64,000 nucleotides of DNA from an uncultured Flavobacteriaceae bacterium. GTDB taxonomy: Bacteria > Bacteroidota > Bacteroidia > Flavobacteriales > Flavobacteriaceae. The notes beneath the pieces were generated by a model, which saw only the letters and a list, made by a program, of their open reading frames with translations, searched no databases and was not told the DNA's origin. The position numbers and the translations under genes were made by a program. Shown here one piece after another: positions 26,432 through 35,452 of this stretch. The DNA is taken from assembly GCA_947500385.1 (NCBI GenBank), contig CANMSA010000001.1:1-64000 (forward strand). The letters are read 5' to 3'. Numbering within the stretch: the first letter of the stretch is position 1; every line of letters begins with the position of its first letter.

Positions 26432-27619
26432 ATGAGTGCACGTAACTTACCTCCTGTTTATAACAAGATAGCACAGCATGCTGTTTTTCCGGAAATGAAT
26501 CATGACGAGCGCGCTAGGTATAATTTTCTAGCAAGCTTGAACAAGCATTTGGCGCATGTATCTATGGGCAATAAAGTTGCTTTTGAAAATCGGGTGGCAC
26601 CCCAATTCGAGAAAGAACACGGTAGAGAAATCGCTTCTACCGAGGAATTAAAGGAAGCCATCAGCAAAGATGCCCATTATCAGGTATGGTCGGCCCTACG
26701 AAGAAGTACCATGGAGATGAGACAGCAGGCTGGCCGTTCCCTTGTCTTGCGACAGGCAGCAGCATTGCGCGATAAGGTAAGGGCCTTGAATGAAGGCAAA
26801 GATTCTTTGGTGCTCGACGATACGGTAGCGGTACCGCCCTATTTATTGGCCTGTGATAATCATATTATGCCGGGCAGTTATCATACCGAACTTATTGAAG
26901 ACGATGTGACACCTGCCGCAAATTACGACACCGGACTTTTTGTTACCACGGCCGGACTCTTAGGTCGCTACAGCGATGGTGGCGGAAAAGCGATTGTGAG
27001 TTGGGTAAAGAAAACATATCCTGATTTTAGTCCGAAGCGTATCTTGGACATTGGATGTGGTATGGGGCATAATGTATTACCCATCGCCAAGGCATTCCCC
27101 GATGCAGAGGTTATCGGAATAGATACCGGGGCGCCGATGTTGCGTTATGCACATGCCCGCGCAATGGATTTGGGCTACTCCAACGTCAAATTCATGCAGA
27201 TGGACGCTGCCAAAACTAGCTTCGAAAATGAATCTTTTGATTGGGTACAGTCGACCATGTTCTTTCATGAAACTGGTGGGAAATCTATATACAACATTAT
27301 GAACGAGGTGTATCGCGTGTTAAAACCGGGCGGACTAACACTTCACATTGAACAACCACAATATACAGAAGATATGAGCTTGTTTGAAAAGTTCATTCGT
27401 GACTGGGACGCCTTGAATAATTCGGAACCCTATTGGTCAAAAATGCATGATATAGCGCCATTGGATTTAATGAAATCATCTGGATTTCGGGAAGAAGACT
27501 TTATGCAAATCGGTGCCAAGGCAGAAAACGATTTGGATGACGGTTCGCAAAAAGCGGATGAACCGGAAGACCACGGTCGTTCCCCTATTTGGAATGTATT
27601 TGGCGCTTTTAAAAACTAG
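26432..27619 (+). CDS. Class I SAM-dependent methyltransferase
   Basis: A 395-residue protein with an N-terminal helical region of about 150 residues that I do not recognise and a C-terminal Rossmann methyltransferase domain. Motif I is ILDIGCGMGHNVLPIAK, followed by the acidic VIGIDTGAPMLRYA, QMDAA and VYRVLKPGGL, as in ubiquinone/UbiE-type enzymes. In a catabolic operon it may methylate, or in reverse help demethylate, an intermediate. Target unknown. It starts 11 bp after hyuB. Confidence 0.85.
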   Translation: MSARNLPPVYNKIAQHAVFPEMNHDERARYNFLASLNKHLAHVSMGNKVAFENRVAPQFEKEHGREIASTEELKEAISKDAHYQVWSALRRSTMEMRQQAGRSLVLRQAAALRDKVRALNEGKDSLVLDDTVAVPPYLLACDNHIMPGSYHTELIEDDVTPAANYDTGLFVTTAGLLGRYSDGGGKAIVSWVKKTYPDFSPKRILDIGCGMGHNVLPIAKAFPDAEVIGIDTGAPMLRYAHARAMDLGYSNVKFMQMDAAKTSFENESFDWVQSTMFFHETGGKSIYNIMNEVYRVLKPGGLTLHIEQPQYTEDMSLFEKFIRDWDALNNSEPYWSKMHDIAPLDLMKSSGFREEDFMQIGAKAENDLDDGSQKADEPEDHGRSPIWNVFGAFKN

Positions 27620-27660
27620 TGGATTTCCCACTTCTCGGAAATGAAAACAGAACTTATAAA

Positions 27661-28023
27661 ATGGAAGAAAAAATAGATTATATAAAGTTAGCTTCGAACA
27701 AGCCTAAAGGAAAGCGCCCATATTTTCATGACGACCCGGCCGTAGAACGGGTCCTGAATATTACGATGGCGATTGCGGGGGAACTGGCCGTAATGCGTGA
27801 GCGTATGGATAGCATTGAGCGCTTGTTGGAGAAAAAGGGAACGGTTACTCGGGAGGAAATCGAAACCTTTGTTCCTGAAACCAAGGAACAAGAGGAGCAA
27901 CGGCAAACATGGCATGCAGAATACATAGGGCGTGTGTTGCGTATTGTACAACAAGAACAGGAAGAACTCGAAAATCCCGATAAATCTATAGAAGAGATCG
28001 CGAACGACATCAACGAAATGTAA
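27661..28023 (+). CDS. Small hypothetical protein, charged helical
   Basis: A 120-residue acidic protein read from ATG 27661; a GTG at 27619, overlapping the previous stop, would add 14 residues. It is rich in Glu, Lys and Gln with predicted helices (MAIAGELAVMRERMDSIERLLEKKG; QEQEELENPDKSIEEIANDINEM) that could be coiled coil. No family recognised. Its stop overlaps the next start (TAATG), so it may be an accessory subunit of the methyltransferase or SnoaL-like protein. Confidence 0.7.
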   Translation: MEEKIDYIKLASNKPKGKRPYFHDDPAVERVLNITMAIAGELAVMRERMDSIERLLEKKGTVTREEIETFVPETKEQEEQRQTWHAEYIGRVLRIVQQEQEELENPDKSIEEIANDINEM

Positions 28024-28445
28024 TGGAATTACAAAAACGCATACGCAAATTTTGGAATGCCATATCGGAACGCGACATGGAGGAAATTAGAAAAGGGTAT
28101 TGCCCAGACGAGAATACCTATGTTGTTCTAGAGGGCCCGCGTTTGGCGACCAAAGGTTTCAGCATGATCATGAAAGGGTGGGGAGACTTCGTTACCTCCT
28201 CGATTTCGTTGGACAAAATTATCTGGACGGAAGGGCCCTATGAAGAAATCGTAGGCGACATGGGATGGATCGGTGGCGTCACCGATTTGTATATTTCCAT
28301 AGGTGACAAAGAAATCATGACGACGTTCCGCTCCTCCTTTGTAATGAAGAAAGTAGATGGCGATTGGAAAATTCGTCACGAACACGTATCCGCTGCGCAT
28401 CCCGATCCCTATGGGGTGGGCGATTGGCTAAAAAAAGATGAATAA
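28023..28445 (+). CDS. SnoaL/NTF2-like domain protein
   Basis: A 140-residue cone-shaped alpha+beta protein of the DUF4440/SnoaL_3 type. It begins with the helix LQKRIRKFWNAISERDMEEIRKGY and carries the later strands MTTFRSSFVMKKVDGDWKIRHEHVSAAHP, the usual family ending. Members act as small isomerases, cyclases, hydrolases or binding domains. The start overlaps the stop of the preceding gene. Specific role unknown. Confidence 0.78.
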   Translation: MELQKRIRKFWNAISERDMEEIRKGYCPDENTYVVLEGPRLATKGFSMIMKGWGDFVTSSISLDKIIWTEGPYEEIVGDMGWIGGVTDLYISIGDKEIMTTFRSSFVMKKVDGDWKIRHEHVSAAHPDPYGVGDWLKKDE

Positions 28446-28461
28446 CCAAAACCGATACATA

Positions 28462-29562
28462 ATGAAACCCATCAAGCAAACAGTGATATCCCTGATTTTT
28501 TTGATGGGTTTTTTAATGGGGCTCGCCCAGGAGAAGGAAAAAACCCTGGCAAGTTCCCCGGCGATGGGAGCCACTTCAAAGACCACCAATAAAAGACTTG
28601 CAAGCACCGTGGAGCCTGATCGAAAATTTTCGTATGCGGAGCGGGAGCTCGACTACCTCAGCCATATTTGGGAAGGGGAATATGATAATGTGGAACAACT
28701 CGATTTTGATAAGATTCAAGCCAAAGAAAACGCCAAAGGAAAACCACACGAACGGGTGCATGTTTCCGTTCGGCAATTTCAGAACTCCAATTTCGGGGTT
28801 GGCAGCGTTTACATCGAGGAATATCGGAATAACGACCCGTCGCTGCTCACCCGGCAGTGCATCTATCAATTGATACCCGATGATACTGAAAAGGCCATTC
28901 GTGTGAAGGTCTTCCATTTTAAAAATAGCACACCCATTTTAGCAGCGGGCAAAAGTTTCGAAAGTGTTTCGGTCTTGACCCCTGCATCTGAACAGCTAAT
29001 AGAAGGGTGTCCACTGATCTTGCGTCGAGAAGGCGCCGGTTTTCTTGCTGAAACAGTAGATAAAAAATGCGTTAAGAGTCCAAAAAATAACCAACAGACC
29101 ATTGATTATCAATTTGGCGTTTCTGAAGCGGGTTTCACCTTTCAGGAAATCCTGTATGCGGCCGATATGCGTTTGGCGGATACGCAGCAGACCAGTGCGT
29201 ATACTTTGGAAAAAGCCCGGTGTTTTAGCTGTATGATCGATTTTCCCAACGACACGAACGGACGACCAACGGTGACCAACTACTATATTGATATTTTAGA
29301 CCAGGGCGGCAGTTTTAAATTTACCTACCCAGATGGCCGAAACATGACTTTTGGAATGCGGAATACTTGGTCTTTTGGAATGCATAGAGAAACGTTTGTC
29401 ATCTATCTAGTGGATGATGTAACCAAAAAAACCCTCATCTATTCATGGGGAAGTCCCGGTGCAGATCGCATTGGTTTTAATCCCGGTTGGATCCGTGCGC
29501 AATGCGACCTCAAGACCGCTAGGAACGTAAAACTGCAAAAGGAGTTACGACCCGGTTCTTAG
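28462..29562 (+). CDS. Secreted CpcT/CpeT-like protein with C-terminal extension
   Basis: About 366 residues from ATG 28462, giving a clear signal peptide (MKPIKQTVISLIFLMGFLMGLAQ). An ATG at 28438 overlapping the previous stop is possible. Residues about 55-220 carry CpcT/CpeT landmarks: IWEGEYDNVEQLDF, VYIEEYRNNDPSLLTRQCIYQLIPDD, EGCPLILRREGAGFLAETVDKKC. The remaining ~150 residues are a second beta-rich region (FSCMIDFPNDTNGRPT onward) not found in the shorter paralogues. Likely extracytoplasmic ligand binding. Last gene of the hyuB operon. Confidence 0.72.
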   Translation: MKPIKQTVISLIFLMGFLMGLAQEKEKTLASSPAMGATSKTTNKRLASTVEPDRKFSYAERELDYLSHIWEGEYDNVEQLDFDKIQAKENAKGKPHERVHVSVRQFQNSNFGVGSVYIEEYRNNDPSLLTRQCIYQLIPDDTEKAIRVKVFHFKNSTPILAAGKSFESVSVLTPASEQLIEGCPLILRREGAGFLAETVDKKCVKSPKNNQQTIDYQFGVSEAGFTFQEILYAADMRLADTQQTSAYTLEKARCFSCMIDFPNDTNGRPTVTNYYIDILDQGGSFKFTYPDGRNMTFGMRNTWSFGMHRETFVIYLVDDVTKKTLIYSWGSPGADRIGFNPGWIRAQCDLKTARNVKLQKELRPGS

Positions 29563-29668
29563 TAATGCCTTTTGTGCTATCTCCCTATTTCATGCCCTTG
29601 TGCTATCTTTTTCAAAAATAACATGTCATTCTTACTGATCTCGGTACAACCTTTAGGTAAGAGGGTAT

Positions 29669-29703
29669 TTATTAACCTAATTAATAGTTAACTATATTAA
29701 CTA
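29669..29703 (+). promoter_or_regulatory. Operator E: double overlapping palindrome before VOC/DUF1838 operon
   Basis: Copies at 29669-29687 (TTATTAA / TTAATAG) and 29685-29703 (TAGTTAA / TTAACTA) share 3 bp. They run into TAATTTTG (29702-29709), an exact match to the Bacteroidota -7 consensus TAnnTTTG. The start codon is 32 bp downstream. This site shows best that the operator abuts the promoter core. Confidence 0.8.
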
Positions 29704-29735
29704 ATTTTGTATCTTGTTCGAATAACGCAATTCCC

Positions 29736-30692
29736 ATGTTCACCCTTAAAACCATCTTGGAAGTGCTCTATAGCGTAGGTGACCTGGAAAAAGTGACGCA
29801 CTTTTTCTGTGACTATGGTGGGTTGCGCTCGGTTGGGGAGTATCATACAGATCGATCGGTGCTCGACTTCTGGAACCTCGATTCGGACACCTCGGCCACT
29901 GAGAGACTCATTCAATTCGATGCGCATCCCTCGGGCCGTTTACGCTTGGTAAAATATCATGGCGTGCAGCAAAAACATATCCGTTCTTCCCAAAACCCAT
30001 GGGATATCGGCGGCATCATGGATATCAACCTTCGCGTACCCGAAGTAGCACAAACTTTTGATGAAATTCGCGATTTAGGTTGGCATGGTCTAAGCGACCC
30101 CTTGTTGCAAAAAATGGGGCCCTTTGAGTTGTATGACATCCTTATGAAAGGCTATGATGATATCATCATTGCTTTTACACACCGGGTGCAGCCGCCATTG
30201 GAACTGCCAGAAGGGTACAAGATTCCTTCCCATGTATACAATTCATCCCTTACCGTCACAGATTTGGCGGCCACGCAAGATTTCTATGTGAACAAGTTAG
30301 GGTTTACCATCTTGAATGAATATGAAGTAAAGAAAGACGCGCCCATTGAGAATATGTTCAACATCCCCATGAACATGATTGAAGATGTTAGCTGCAAAGC
30401 CACTATTTTTTCTTTGGACGGGACGCGCGACGTTATGTTTCAGGCCTGCGAGTTTGAAGGCATTGTAGGGAAAGACTTTTCGGCCCTTGCCGTTCCTCCC
30501 AATCGAGGGCTGCTACTCTATCGCTGCGCTGTTGAAAACATACAATCCTATTATGAAACACTGCTAGGAAAAGGAATTCAAATGCATCGTACCTTACAAG
30601 AAATTATCATTGAACCATATGGCAAAGTGAACTGCTTTGCGCTACTAAGTCCCGACGGGGTTTGGTGGGAGTTTTTAGAAACCACTAATTAA
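29736..30692 (+). CDS. Cytoplasmic double-VOC domain protein
   Basis: A 318-residue protein with two vicinal-oxygen-chelate modules, the first starting near ILEVLYSVGDLEKVTHFF and the second near YNSSLTVTDLAATQDFYVNKLGF. It is clearly homologous to the 332-residue protein at 45202: both have W-D-I/T-G-G-I-M/F-D-x-N, a GW-N/H-G-x-SDPL segment, LMKG and a late PPNxGxLxYR. No signal peptide. VOC folds house extradiol dioxygenases, epimerases and binding proteins; metal ligands cannot be assigned with certainty. First gene of the operon behind operator E. Confidence 0.82.
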   Translation: MFTLKTILEVLYSVGDLEKVTHFFCDYGGLRSVGEYHTDRSVLDFWNLDSDTSATERLIQFDAHPSGRLRLVKYHGVQQKHIRSSQNPWDIGGIMDINLRVPEVAQTFDEIRDLGWHGLSDPLLQKMGPFELYDILMKGYDDIIIAFTHRVQPPLELPEGYKIPSHVYNSSLTVTDLAATQDFYVNKLGFTILNEYEVKKDAPIENMFNIPMNMIEDVSCKATIFSLDGTRDVMFQACEFEGIVGKDFSALAVPPNRGLLLYRCAVENIQSYYETLLGKGIQMHRTLQEIIIEPYGKVNCFALLSPDGVWWEFLETTN

Positions 30693-30702
30693 TACTAAAA
30701 AA

Positions 30703-31596
30703 ATGAAAACAAAAATTACGCTCTTATGCAGCTTGATCTTCGCAATGACTTTACAAGCGCAGGAAATGAAATTCGAAGGTGAAAAAGCCCTTGAAATACG
30801 CCAAAAGACTACCTGTAATACCCTTGAAGAAGGGAAACCTGTATACGGCATGTGGGAAGGTAGAATCTATAGTAGGGTGCAGGGTGAAAAGGATCGTCAT
30901 TTATTCAATGTGGTAGGTATCAATGTGCGTCATTGCGACTGCGTAGAAGACCCTGTAAGAGGCAAAGGTTTTAGAAGTGTCGGACGTGAAATTATGATGT
31001 ACTTAGATCCCAAGACCAATGAAATTATGGATACCTGGGAAAACCCATGGACCGGTGAAACCGTTGACGTGGTACATGTGGCAAACGACCCTGTAAACAT
31101 GCGAGGATATGTATACGAAAAAGATGAAGATGGCAAGGTAAGCGCAAAAACCAGTTTTAGAAAATATGGTGATGTAGCGGTGACTTCCTACGAAATCCCC
31201 TTGTTCTACAACAACCCCTTATCTGGAGACTATCAAAAATATGTTGGTGGCACCTATCATGCAATGGAAATTTTCAACACCTACTACAAGGCGGAGGAAC
31301 TAACCAATTCGAAAATTAAAGATTTGAGTCAATCCAATATTTCTTGGTCCAGAATTTCCCAATGGTTGCCATGGATGGAAATGGGTAGCAGACCGGGTTG
31401 GATCATCGCGAACGCCACCGGGGAAAGTATTTTGGATCAAGGCGCCGTTTGGCCACGTATTCAAAAGATTCTTGATGAGCGCTACCCAACTTACAATACA
31501 CCTCCGGCAAGAGATGACAAACGGCCCAATGAAACCTCCTGGACCGTTTTTAAGAAATTTTTGGCCGATAAAGCGGAAACGGAAGTCAAAAAATAA
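30703..31596 (+). CDS. Secreted DUF1838 protein
   Basis: A 297-residue protein with a Sec signal peptide (MKTKITLLCSLIFAMTLQAQ). The body matches DUF1838 by its pattern: YGMWEGRIYSRVQGEKDRHLF, REIMMYLDPKTNEIMDTWENPWTGETVDVVHVANDPVN in pieces, and a late FNTYYKAEEL and MGSRPGWIIANATG. The function of the family is undescribed; the fold looks beta-rich and ligand-binding. A paralogue is at 47779. In both places it travels with a double-VOC gene and a CpcT-like gene. Confidence 0.78.
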   Translation: MKTKITLLCSLIFAMTLQAQEMKFEGEKALEIRQKTTCNTLEEGKPVYGMWEGRIYSRVQGEKDRHLFNVVGINVRHCDCVEDPVRGKGFRSVGREIMMYLDPKTNEIMDTWENPWTGETVDVVHVANDPVNMRGYVYEKDEDGKVSAKTSFRKYGDVAVTSYEIPLFYNNPLSGDYQKYVGGTYHAMEIFNTYYKAEELTNSKIKDLSQSNISWSRISQWLPWMEMGSRPGWIIANATGESILDQGAVWPRIQKILDERYPTYNTPPARDDKRPNETSWTVFKKFLADKAETEVKK

Positions 31597-31680
31597 TGCC
31601 CCGACACATTCGAGCGGAGTCTGGAATTTTTGAAAGAAGCTTCTTGACAACGCCCGATATGATTCTAAAACAGTACTGAT

Positions 31681-32148
31681 ATGACGAAACTAGCAGCAGG
31701 CCAAAAGGCACCAGATTTTAAACTGACAGGTACCGATTTACAACCGATTCATTTAACTGATTTCAAAGGTAAAAACCTCATTTTGCATTTCTTTCCTTTG
31801 GCGTTCACCAGTGTTTGTACGGAGCAATTATGTACCGCCAACGGACCCGAAAATGATTATGCGTCCTTGAATGCCGCCGTGGTGGGGGTTTCTGTTGATT
31901 CCCCTTTCGTACTTGACAAATTCGCAAAGGAAAACGGCTTAAACTTCCCTTTGGGGTCTGATTTCAACAGAACGGTAAGCGCTGATTATGGTGTTTTGTT
32001 CGATGGGGATTTTGCCGGTATGACCGGATTTTCGATGCGATCCGCATTTGTAATCGACGGAGAAGGCATTGTTCGCTACGCGGAAACTACGGATGGAAAG
32101 ACACTGCCCAGTTTCGAAAAGATACAGAATACCTTGAAAGCTATTTGA
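31681..32148 (+). CDS. Peroxiredoxin (AhpE/BCP type)
   Basis: A 155-residue thiol peroxidase. The active-site motif FTSVCTEQLC has the peroxidatic Cys46 preceded by Thr43, with Cys51 as possible resolving residue. It reduces peroxides with a thioredoxin-type donor; cytoplasmic. Its place inside the regulon suggests protection against peroxide formed by flavin oxidases or oxygen-using enzymes of the pathway (inference). Confidence 0.9.
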   Translation: MTKLAAGQKAPDFKLTGTDLQPIHLTDFKGKNLILHFFPLAFTSVCTEQLCTANGPENDYASLNAAVVGVSVDSPFVLDKFAKENGLNFPLGSDFNRTVSADYGVLFDGDFAGMTGFSMRSAFVIDGEGIVRYAETTDGKTLPSFEKIQNTLKAI

Positions 32149-32170
32149 TTTTTTTGCTAAACCCCTTCCT

Positions 32171-33121
32171 ATGAAAAAAGTATCGATTGCCATCGTTGCT
32201 GCAATCTTACCGCTGTTGTTTGCTGGCAAAGACCCTATACAGGAGCTACCTGCTACTTTTACCGATTGTGAAAACTGCCCTGAAATGGTGGTAATCCCGG
32301 CAGGCAGTGTTTATATAGGCTCCTATGAGGAAGAAATAGGGAGAAAAAAAGGAGAGCGCAAACGGGTCAAAGCAACGATTGCCTCTCCCTTTGCCATGGC
32401 CAAAAATGAGGTGACCCTAGCCCAATATCGGGTATTCATGGAGGAAACCCAGTACAAATCAAAGGAAGCCTTTTACAAAGGGGAACCATTGGTCGGTTGC
32501 AATTATTTTGACGGAAAAAGTTATGGCTATGTTGCGGAGCACAATTGGAAAAACCCCGGATATCCACAACGCGAAACCGATCCGGTTGTTTGTGTAAGCT
32601 GGAGCGACGCCGATGCCTATGCGCAATGGTTGAGTACGAAAACGGGACGTGCGTATCGTGTTCCCTCTACCGTCGAATTTGAATATGCCTCACGAGCTGG
32701 TAGTAGCAGCCCATGGTTTTGGGGTACGAATCCCGAGGACGCATGCGACTATGCCAATGTGGGCGACAGGGCATTTGCGGATAAATTTCCTACTAGAGCT
32801 TCTTTTCCTTGTACAGATGGCTATGTATTTACCACCCGGGTAGGGAGGTTCAAACCCAACAAGTTTGGCCTCTATGACATGATCGGGAACGCTTGGGAAT
32901 GGACGAACGATTGTTTTCATAGCGATTTGACCAATGCGCCTATAGATGGGTCATCCTTTACGGATAATACGGACGATGCCTGCACTTGGCGAACGCCCAA
33001 AGGAGGTAGTTGGATCAGCGGCATTGCATGGAGCAGAGCGGCGGTGCGGTCCCGCGATGGTGCCGATTATAGAAGTTTTATGCTCGGCTTTCGGGTTGCG
33101 GCAGCAGTAGAAAAACAATAA
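32171..33121 (+). CDS. Secreted SUMF1/formylglycine-generating-enzyme-like protein without the catalytic cysteines
   Basis: A 316-residue protein with a hydrophobic N-terminal signal (MKKVSIAIVAAILPLLFAG) and a full SUMF1 domain: VVIPAGSVYIGS, KNEVTLAQYRVFME, VCVSWSDADAYAQWLSTKTGRAYRVPSTVEFEYASRAG in parts, GNAWEWTND and LGFRVA. The C-terminal region where true FGE enzymes carry two catalytic cysteines reads WSRAAVRSRDGADYRSFMLG, so sulfatase activation is unlikely, and no sulfatase gene is nearby. Other SUMF1 members are oxygenases or binding proteins. Confidence 0.82.
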   Translation: MKKVSIAIVAAILPLLFAGKDPIQELPATFTDCENCPEMVVIPAGSVYIGSYEEEIGRKKGERKRVKATIASPFAMAKNEVTLAQYRVFMEETQYKSKEAFYKGEPLVGCNYFDGKSYGYVAEHNWKNPGYPQRETDPVVCVSWSDADAYAQWLSTKTGRAYRVPSTVEFEYASRAGSSSPWFWGTNPEDACDYANVGDRAFADKFPTRASFPCTDGYVFTTRVGRFKPNKFGLYDMIGNAWEWTNDCFHSDLTNAPIDGSSFTDNTDDACTWRTPKGGSWISGIAWSRAAVRSRDGADYRSFMLGFRVAAAVEKQ

Positions 33122-33139
33122 GAAATTAAAATTATAGAA

Positions 33140-33859
33140 ATGAAAATCTTATCTCAAAAACAAGCCTTTGCAATGGTTGCATTGATTTTTTTTACAGCTT
33201 GTAAAGAAGTAAAAAAGGCAGAAGTGGATACCCAGGAAGTAATCGAGAAAATTGCGACTACCCCCGAAGAACAATTAGCGGAAATCATGAAATTTTGGCC
33301 TGGAAAATATAATAACGATAAGCAAATCGCAGAGGCCAAAGCTGCCGGCGAGGCTGTTTGGCAATTAGATGATACAGGGAAAGACGGATGGTTGCAGATC
33401 GAATCACATTATATAAAAATTGATAATCCAGCTATAGGTGAAAACGTTTTGTATGTGGAGGAATATCGCGACCATCAACCAGATAGTATTTACAGACAAC
33501 GTATATACACCTTGGACATTGACTCAACACAGACCATACGGGTAAAAATGTGGCCTTTTAAGGACAAGAAAAAATTTATAGGGGCCTGGAAAAACCCTCA
33601 AATGCTCGATAGTCTTACTGTCGAAGAGATTAGTGCCTATCCCGCTATCTGTGATTTAATCGTGCAAAAAGAAGGCAACGCTTATAACATGAATATGAAT
33701 GGCAAAGATTGTGCTTTTGGCAATAGTGTTTTCAATTACCAAGTTAGGTTGACCAAAGATGTATTCGCGTATCGCGATAAAATCACTACCCTTGATACAG
33801 GGGAAATCATATCTACGGCGGCAGGGTACGCCTACCATAATTTAGATAGAATAGAATAA
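33140..33859 (+). CDS. CpcT/CpeT-like lipoprotein
   Basis: A 239-residue protein with a lipoprotein-type signal (FFTACKE). Landmarks of the CpcT/CpeT fold: FWPGKYNNDKQIAEAKA, VLYVEEYRDHQPDSIYRQRIYTLDID, AICDLIVQKEGNAYNMNMNGKDCAFG. It lacks the C-terminal extension of the 28462 paralogue. Probably an extracytoplasmic, membrane-anchored binder of the pathway substrate. It is in the operator E operon, 18 bp after the SUMF1 gene. Confidence 0.75.
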   Translation: MKILSQKQAFAMVALIFFTACKEVKKAEVDTQEVIEKIATTPEEQLAEIMKFWPGKYNNDKQIAEAKAAGEAVWQLDDTGKDGWLQIESHYIKIDNPAIGENVLYVEEYRDHQPDSIYRQRIYTLDIDSTQTIRVKMWPFKDKKKFIGAWKNPQMLDSLTVEEISAYPAICDLIVQKEGNAYNMNMNGKDCAFGNSVFNYQVRLTKDVFAYRDKITTLDTGEIISTAAGYAYHNLDRIE

Positions 33860-33869
33860 AAAAGCGAGC

Positions 33870-34871
33870 ATGCAAAAAACAACATTAAATATTCCCAACG
33901 GAATTGGCGAAGGTGCCTTAACAGGCTATATACATACGGCCACCATTTGCACGGTAGATTTAAAAACCTACCAGCACTTTTACGGGGAGGTCATGAAAAT
34001 GAATTTTGATGCTGTACCTCTAACCGGAGAAGATAAAAATGCCCAACGTTCGTTTTGGCACATCCCAGAGGATATCGATTACGATATGTATCATTGCTAT
34101 AGACCAACGGTACCGAGTTTGATACAGTTGCGAATTATTCATTTAAAAACAGCCACACCACAAATTCACAAGAGCTATAGTTCCTATGAGACCGGCTCTT
34201 TTTCATTAGGGTTCCCTACCGCTGATGCGAAGGGAATGGACAAACGAATGCAGGATTATGGAGTAAAAGCCATGGCGCCGATGCAATTGGGGGATATAGT
34301 ACGGGCAAACGGTGATAAAGGCCATTATTTGGAAACCATTTACCAAGGCCCTGATTATTTACATTGCGTGGGAATTGAGCGTGTAAACTACCCGCAACTG
34401 GCACCTTGTGACCCTGCGGATGGTTTTGGGGGTCCCGGTTATTCTGCATTTGTGGCCAAAGATTCCGATGCGGAGGTCGCTTTTTTTACCGATGTTTTAG
34501 AACATTATATTCTTTTTGATTCCGTTTGGGAGGCCGCCCAAGACGGTGCCTTGGGAGTGAATCCGGGAACTCCGTTCCGATTTTGTGGAATTTATGCCCA
34601 GAAAGCGGCACAGAACCACTACTTATTGCTAGATTTTAAAGATGGCAATATGATCGATACGGGCGTGCAAAGCTGTATTCCAAATCAAGGTTTGGGGATG
34701 TACTCCTTTCACACAAGCGATATTGACAAAGTAATGCAGAATGCGAAAAAAATGGGGGTACAGGTGAAATCAGAAATTCAAGAAGTATCCGATTATATCT
34801 TGGGAGATGGAAAGGGATGCCTGTTGGAAACCCCGAACGGATTTTATGTAGAACTATTTGAAAAAGCGTAA
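33870..34871 (+). CDS. Double-VOC domain protein
   Basis: A 333-residue cytoplasmic protein of two VOC-like modules. The first starts TGYIHTATICTVDLKTYQHFYGEVMKM, the second GGPGYSAFVAKDSDAEVAFFTDVLEHYILF. It ends with KGCLLETPNGFYVELFEKA, a usual VOC close. It is more distant from the 29736/45202 pair than those are from each other. Its stop overlaps the next start (TAATG). Role uncertain: metal-dependent oxygenase, lyase or binding protein. Confidence 0.78.
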   Translation: MQKTTLNIPNGIGEGALTGYIHTATICTVDLKTYQHFYGEVMKMNFDAVPLTGEDKNAQRSFWHIPEDIDYDMYHCYRPTVPSLIQLRIIHLKTATPQIHKSYSSYETGSFSLGFPTADAKGMDKRMQDYGVKAMAPMQLGDIVRANGDKGHYLETIYQGPDYLHCVGIERVNYPQLAPCDPADGFGGPGYSAFVAKDSDAEVAFFTDVLEHYILFDSVWEAAQDGALGVNPGTPFRFCGIYAQKAAQNHYLLLDFKDGNMIDTGVQSCIPNQGLGMYSFHTSDIDKVMQNAKKMGVQVKSEIQEVSDYILGDGKGCLLETPNGFYVELFEKA

Positions 34872-35452
34872 TGGACACTATTCTTAAAAACTTCACGGAA
34901 ATTCTCTGCGGCACCCTCGACAATCAAGCGCAAATAGATGCTGAACGAGCAGCAGGAAAGCAATTGCACCCCTATGCCAAACATGTGACCGATATCTGTG
35001 ATGATATTATCATGAATCGACCACCCGATCATGAGGGTATCTATATTTTGGAAGAGAGTTACTACCGCTATCCAGATGTGGAAACGATGGAATTAAAACC
35101 GCTGTTGTTCTATGTGAGATCGGACGGGGACTCAAAAGCCCTCTTGCAATCCGTGCAAATTCCGGAGCATATTTCGAAAGAAGAAGCCACCAACGCCAAT
35201 GAGTCCTTGATATTCGATTGGAACCAGCTCACCTTCCGGAATTTTGGCGTGGCCGAATACACCTGGTATGAATCCGAACAGTGTTTCAAAGTAGACCATG
35301 AGGCCGATATGGGAAATGGCATCACTTTTCGATTGATCGAAACGCTCAACAGAGAAGGGCTTCAAGTCATGGAACTTGTTCATAAAAATGGGGTGAAAAT
35401 CACTCCGTACGATACCCCTATTCACTATAAACCCGTCACTATTGGAAGCTAA
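34871..35452 (+). CDS. Hypothetical protein, distant CpcT/CpeT-like
   Basis: A 193-residue cytoplasmic protein. The beginning ILKNFTEILCGTLDNQAQIDAERAAGKQLHPYAKH and GIYILEESYYRYPD echo the G-x-x-D/N-N-x-x-Q and E-E-x-Y positions of the CpcT-like paralogues, but no signal peptide is present and the late cysteine motifs are missing. The assignment is therefore weak. Starts and stops overlap both neighbours, implying coupled expression with VOC and MFS genes. Confidence 0.6.
   Translation: MDTILKNFTEILCGTLDNQAQIDAERAAGKQLHPYAKHVTDICDDIIMNRPPDHEGIYILEESYYRYPDVETMELKPLLFYVRSDGDSKALLQSVQIPEHISKEEATNANESLIFDWNQLTFRNFGVAEYTWYESEQCFKVDHEADMGNGITFRLIETLNREGLQVMELVHKNGVKITPYDTPIHYKPVTIGS

Noticed and set aside
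32171-33121. Sulfatase-activating formylglycine-generating enzyme
   Set aside because: The catalytic cysteine pair is missing and no sulfatase gene is in the window.
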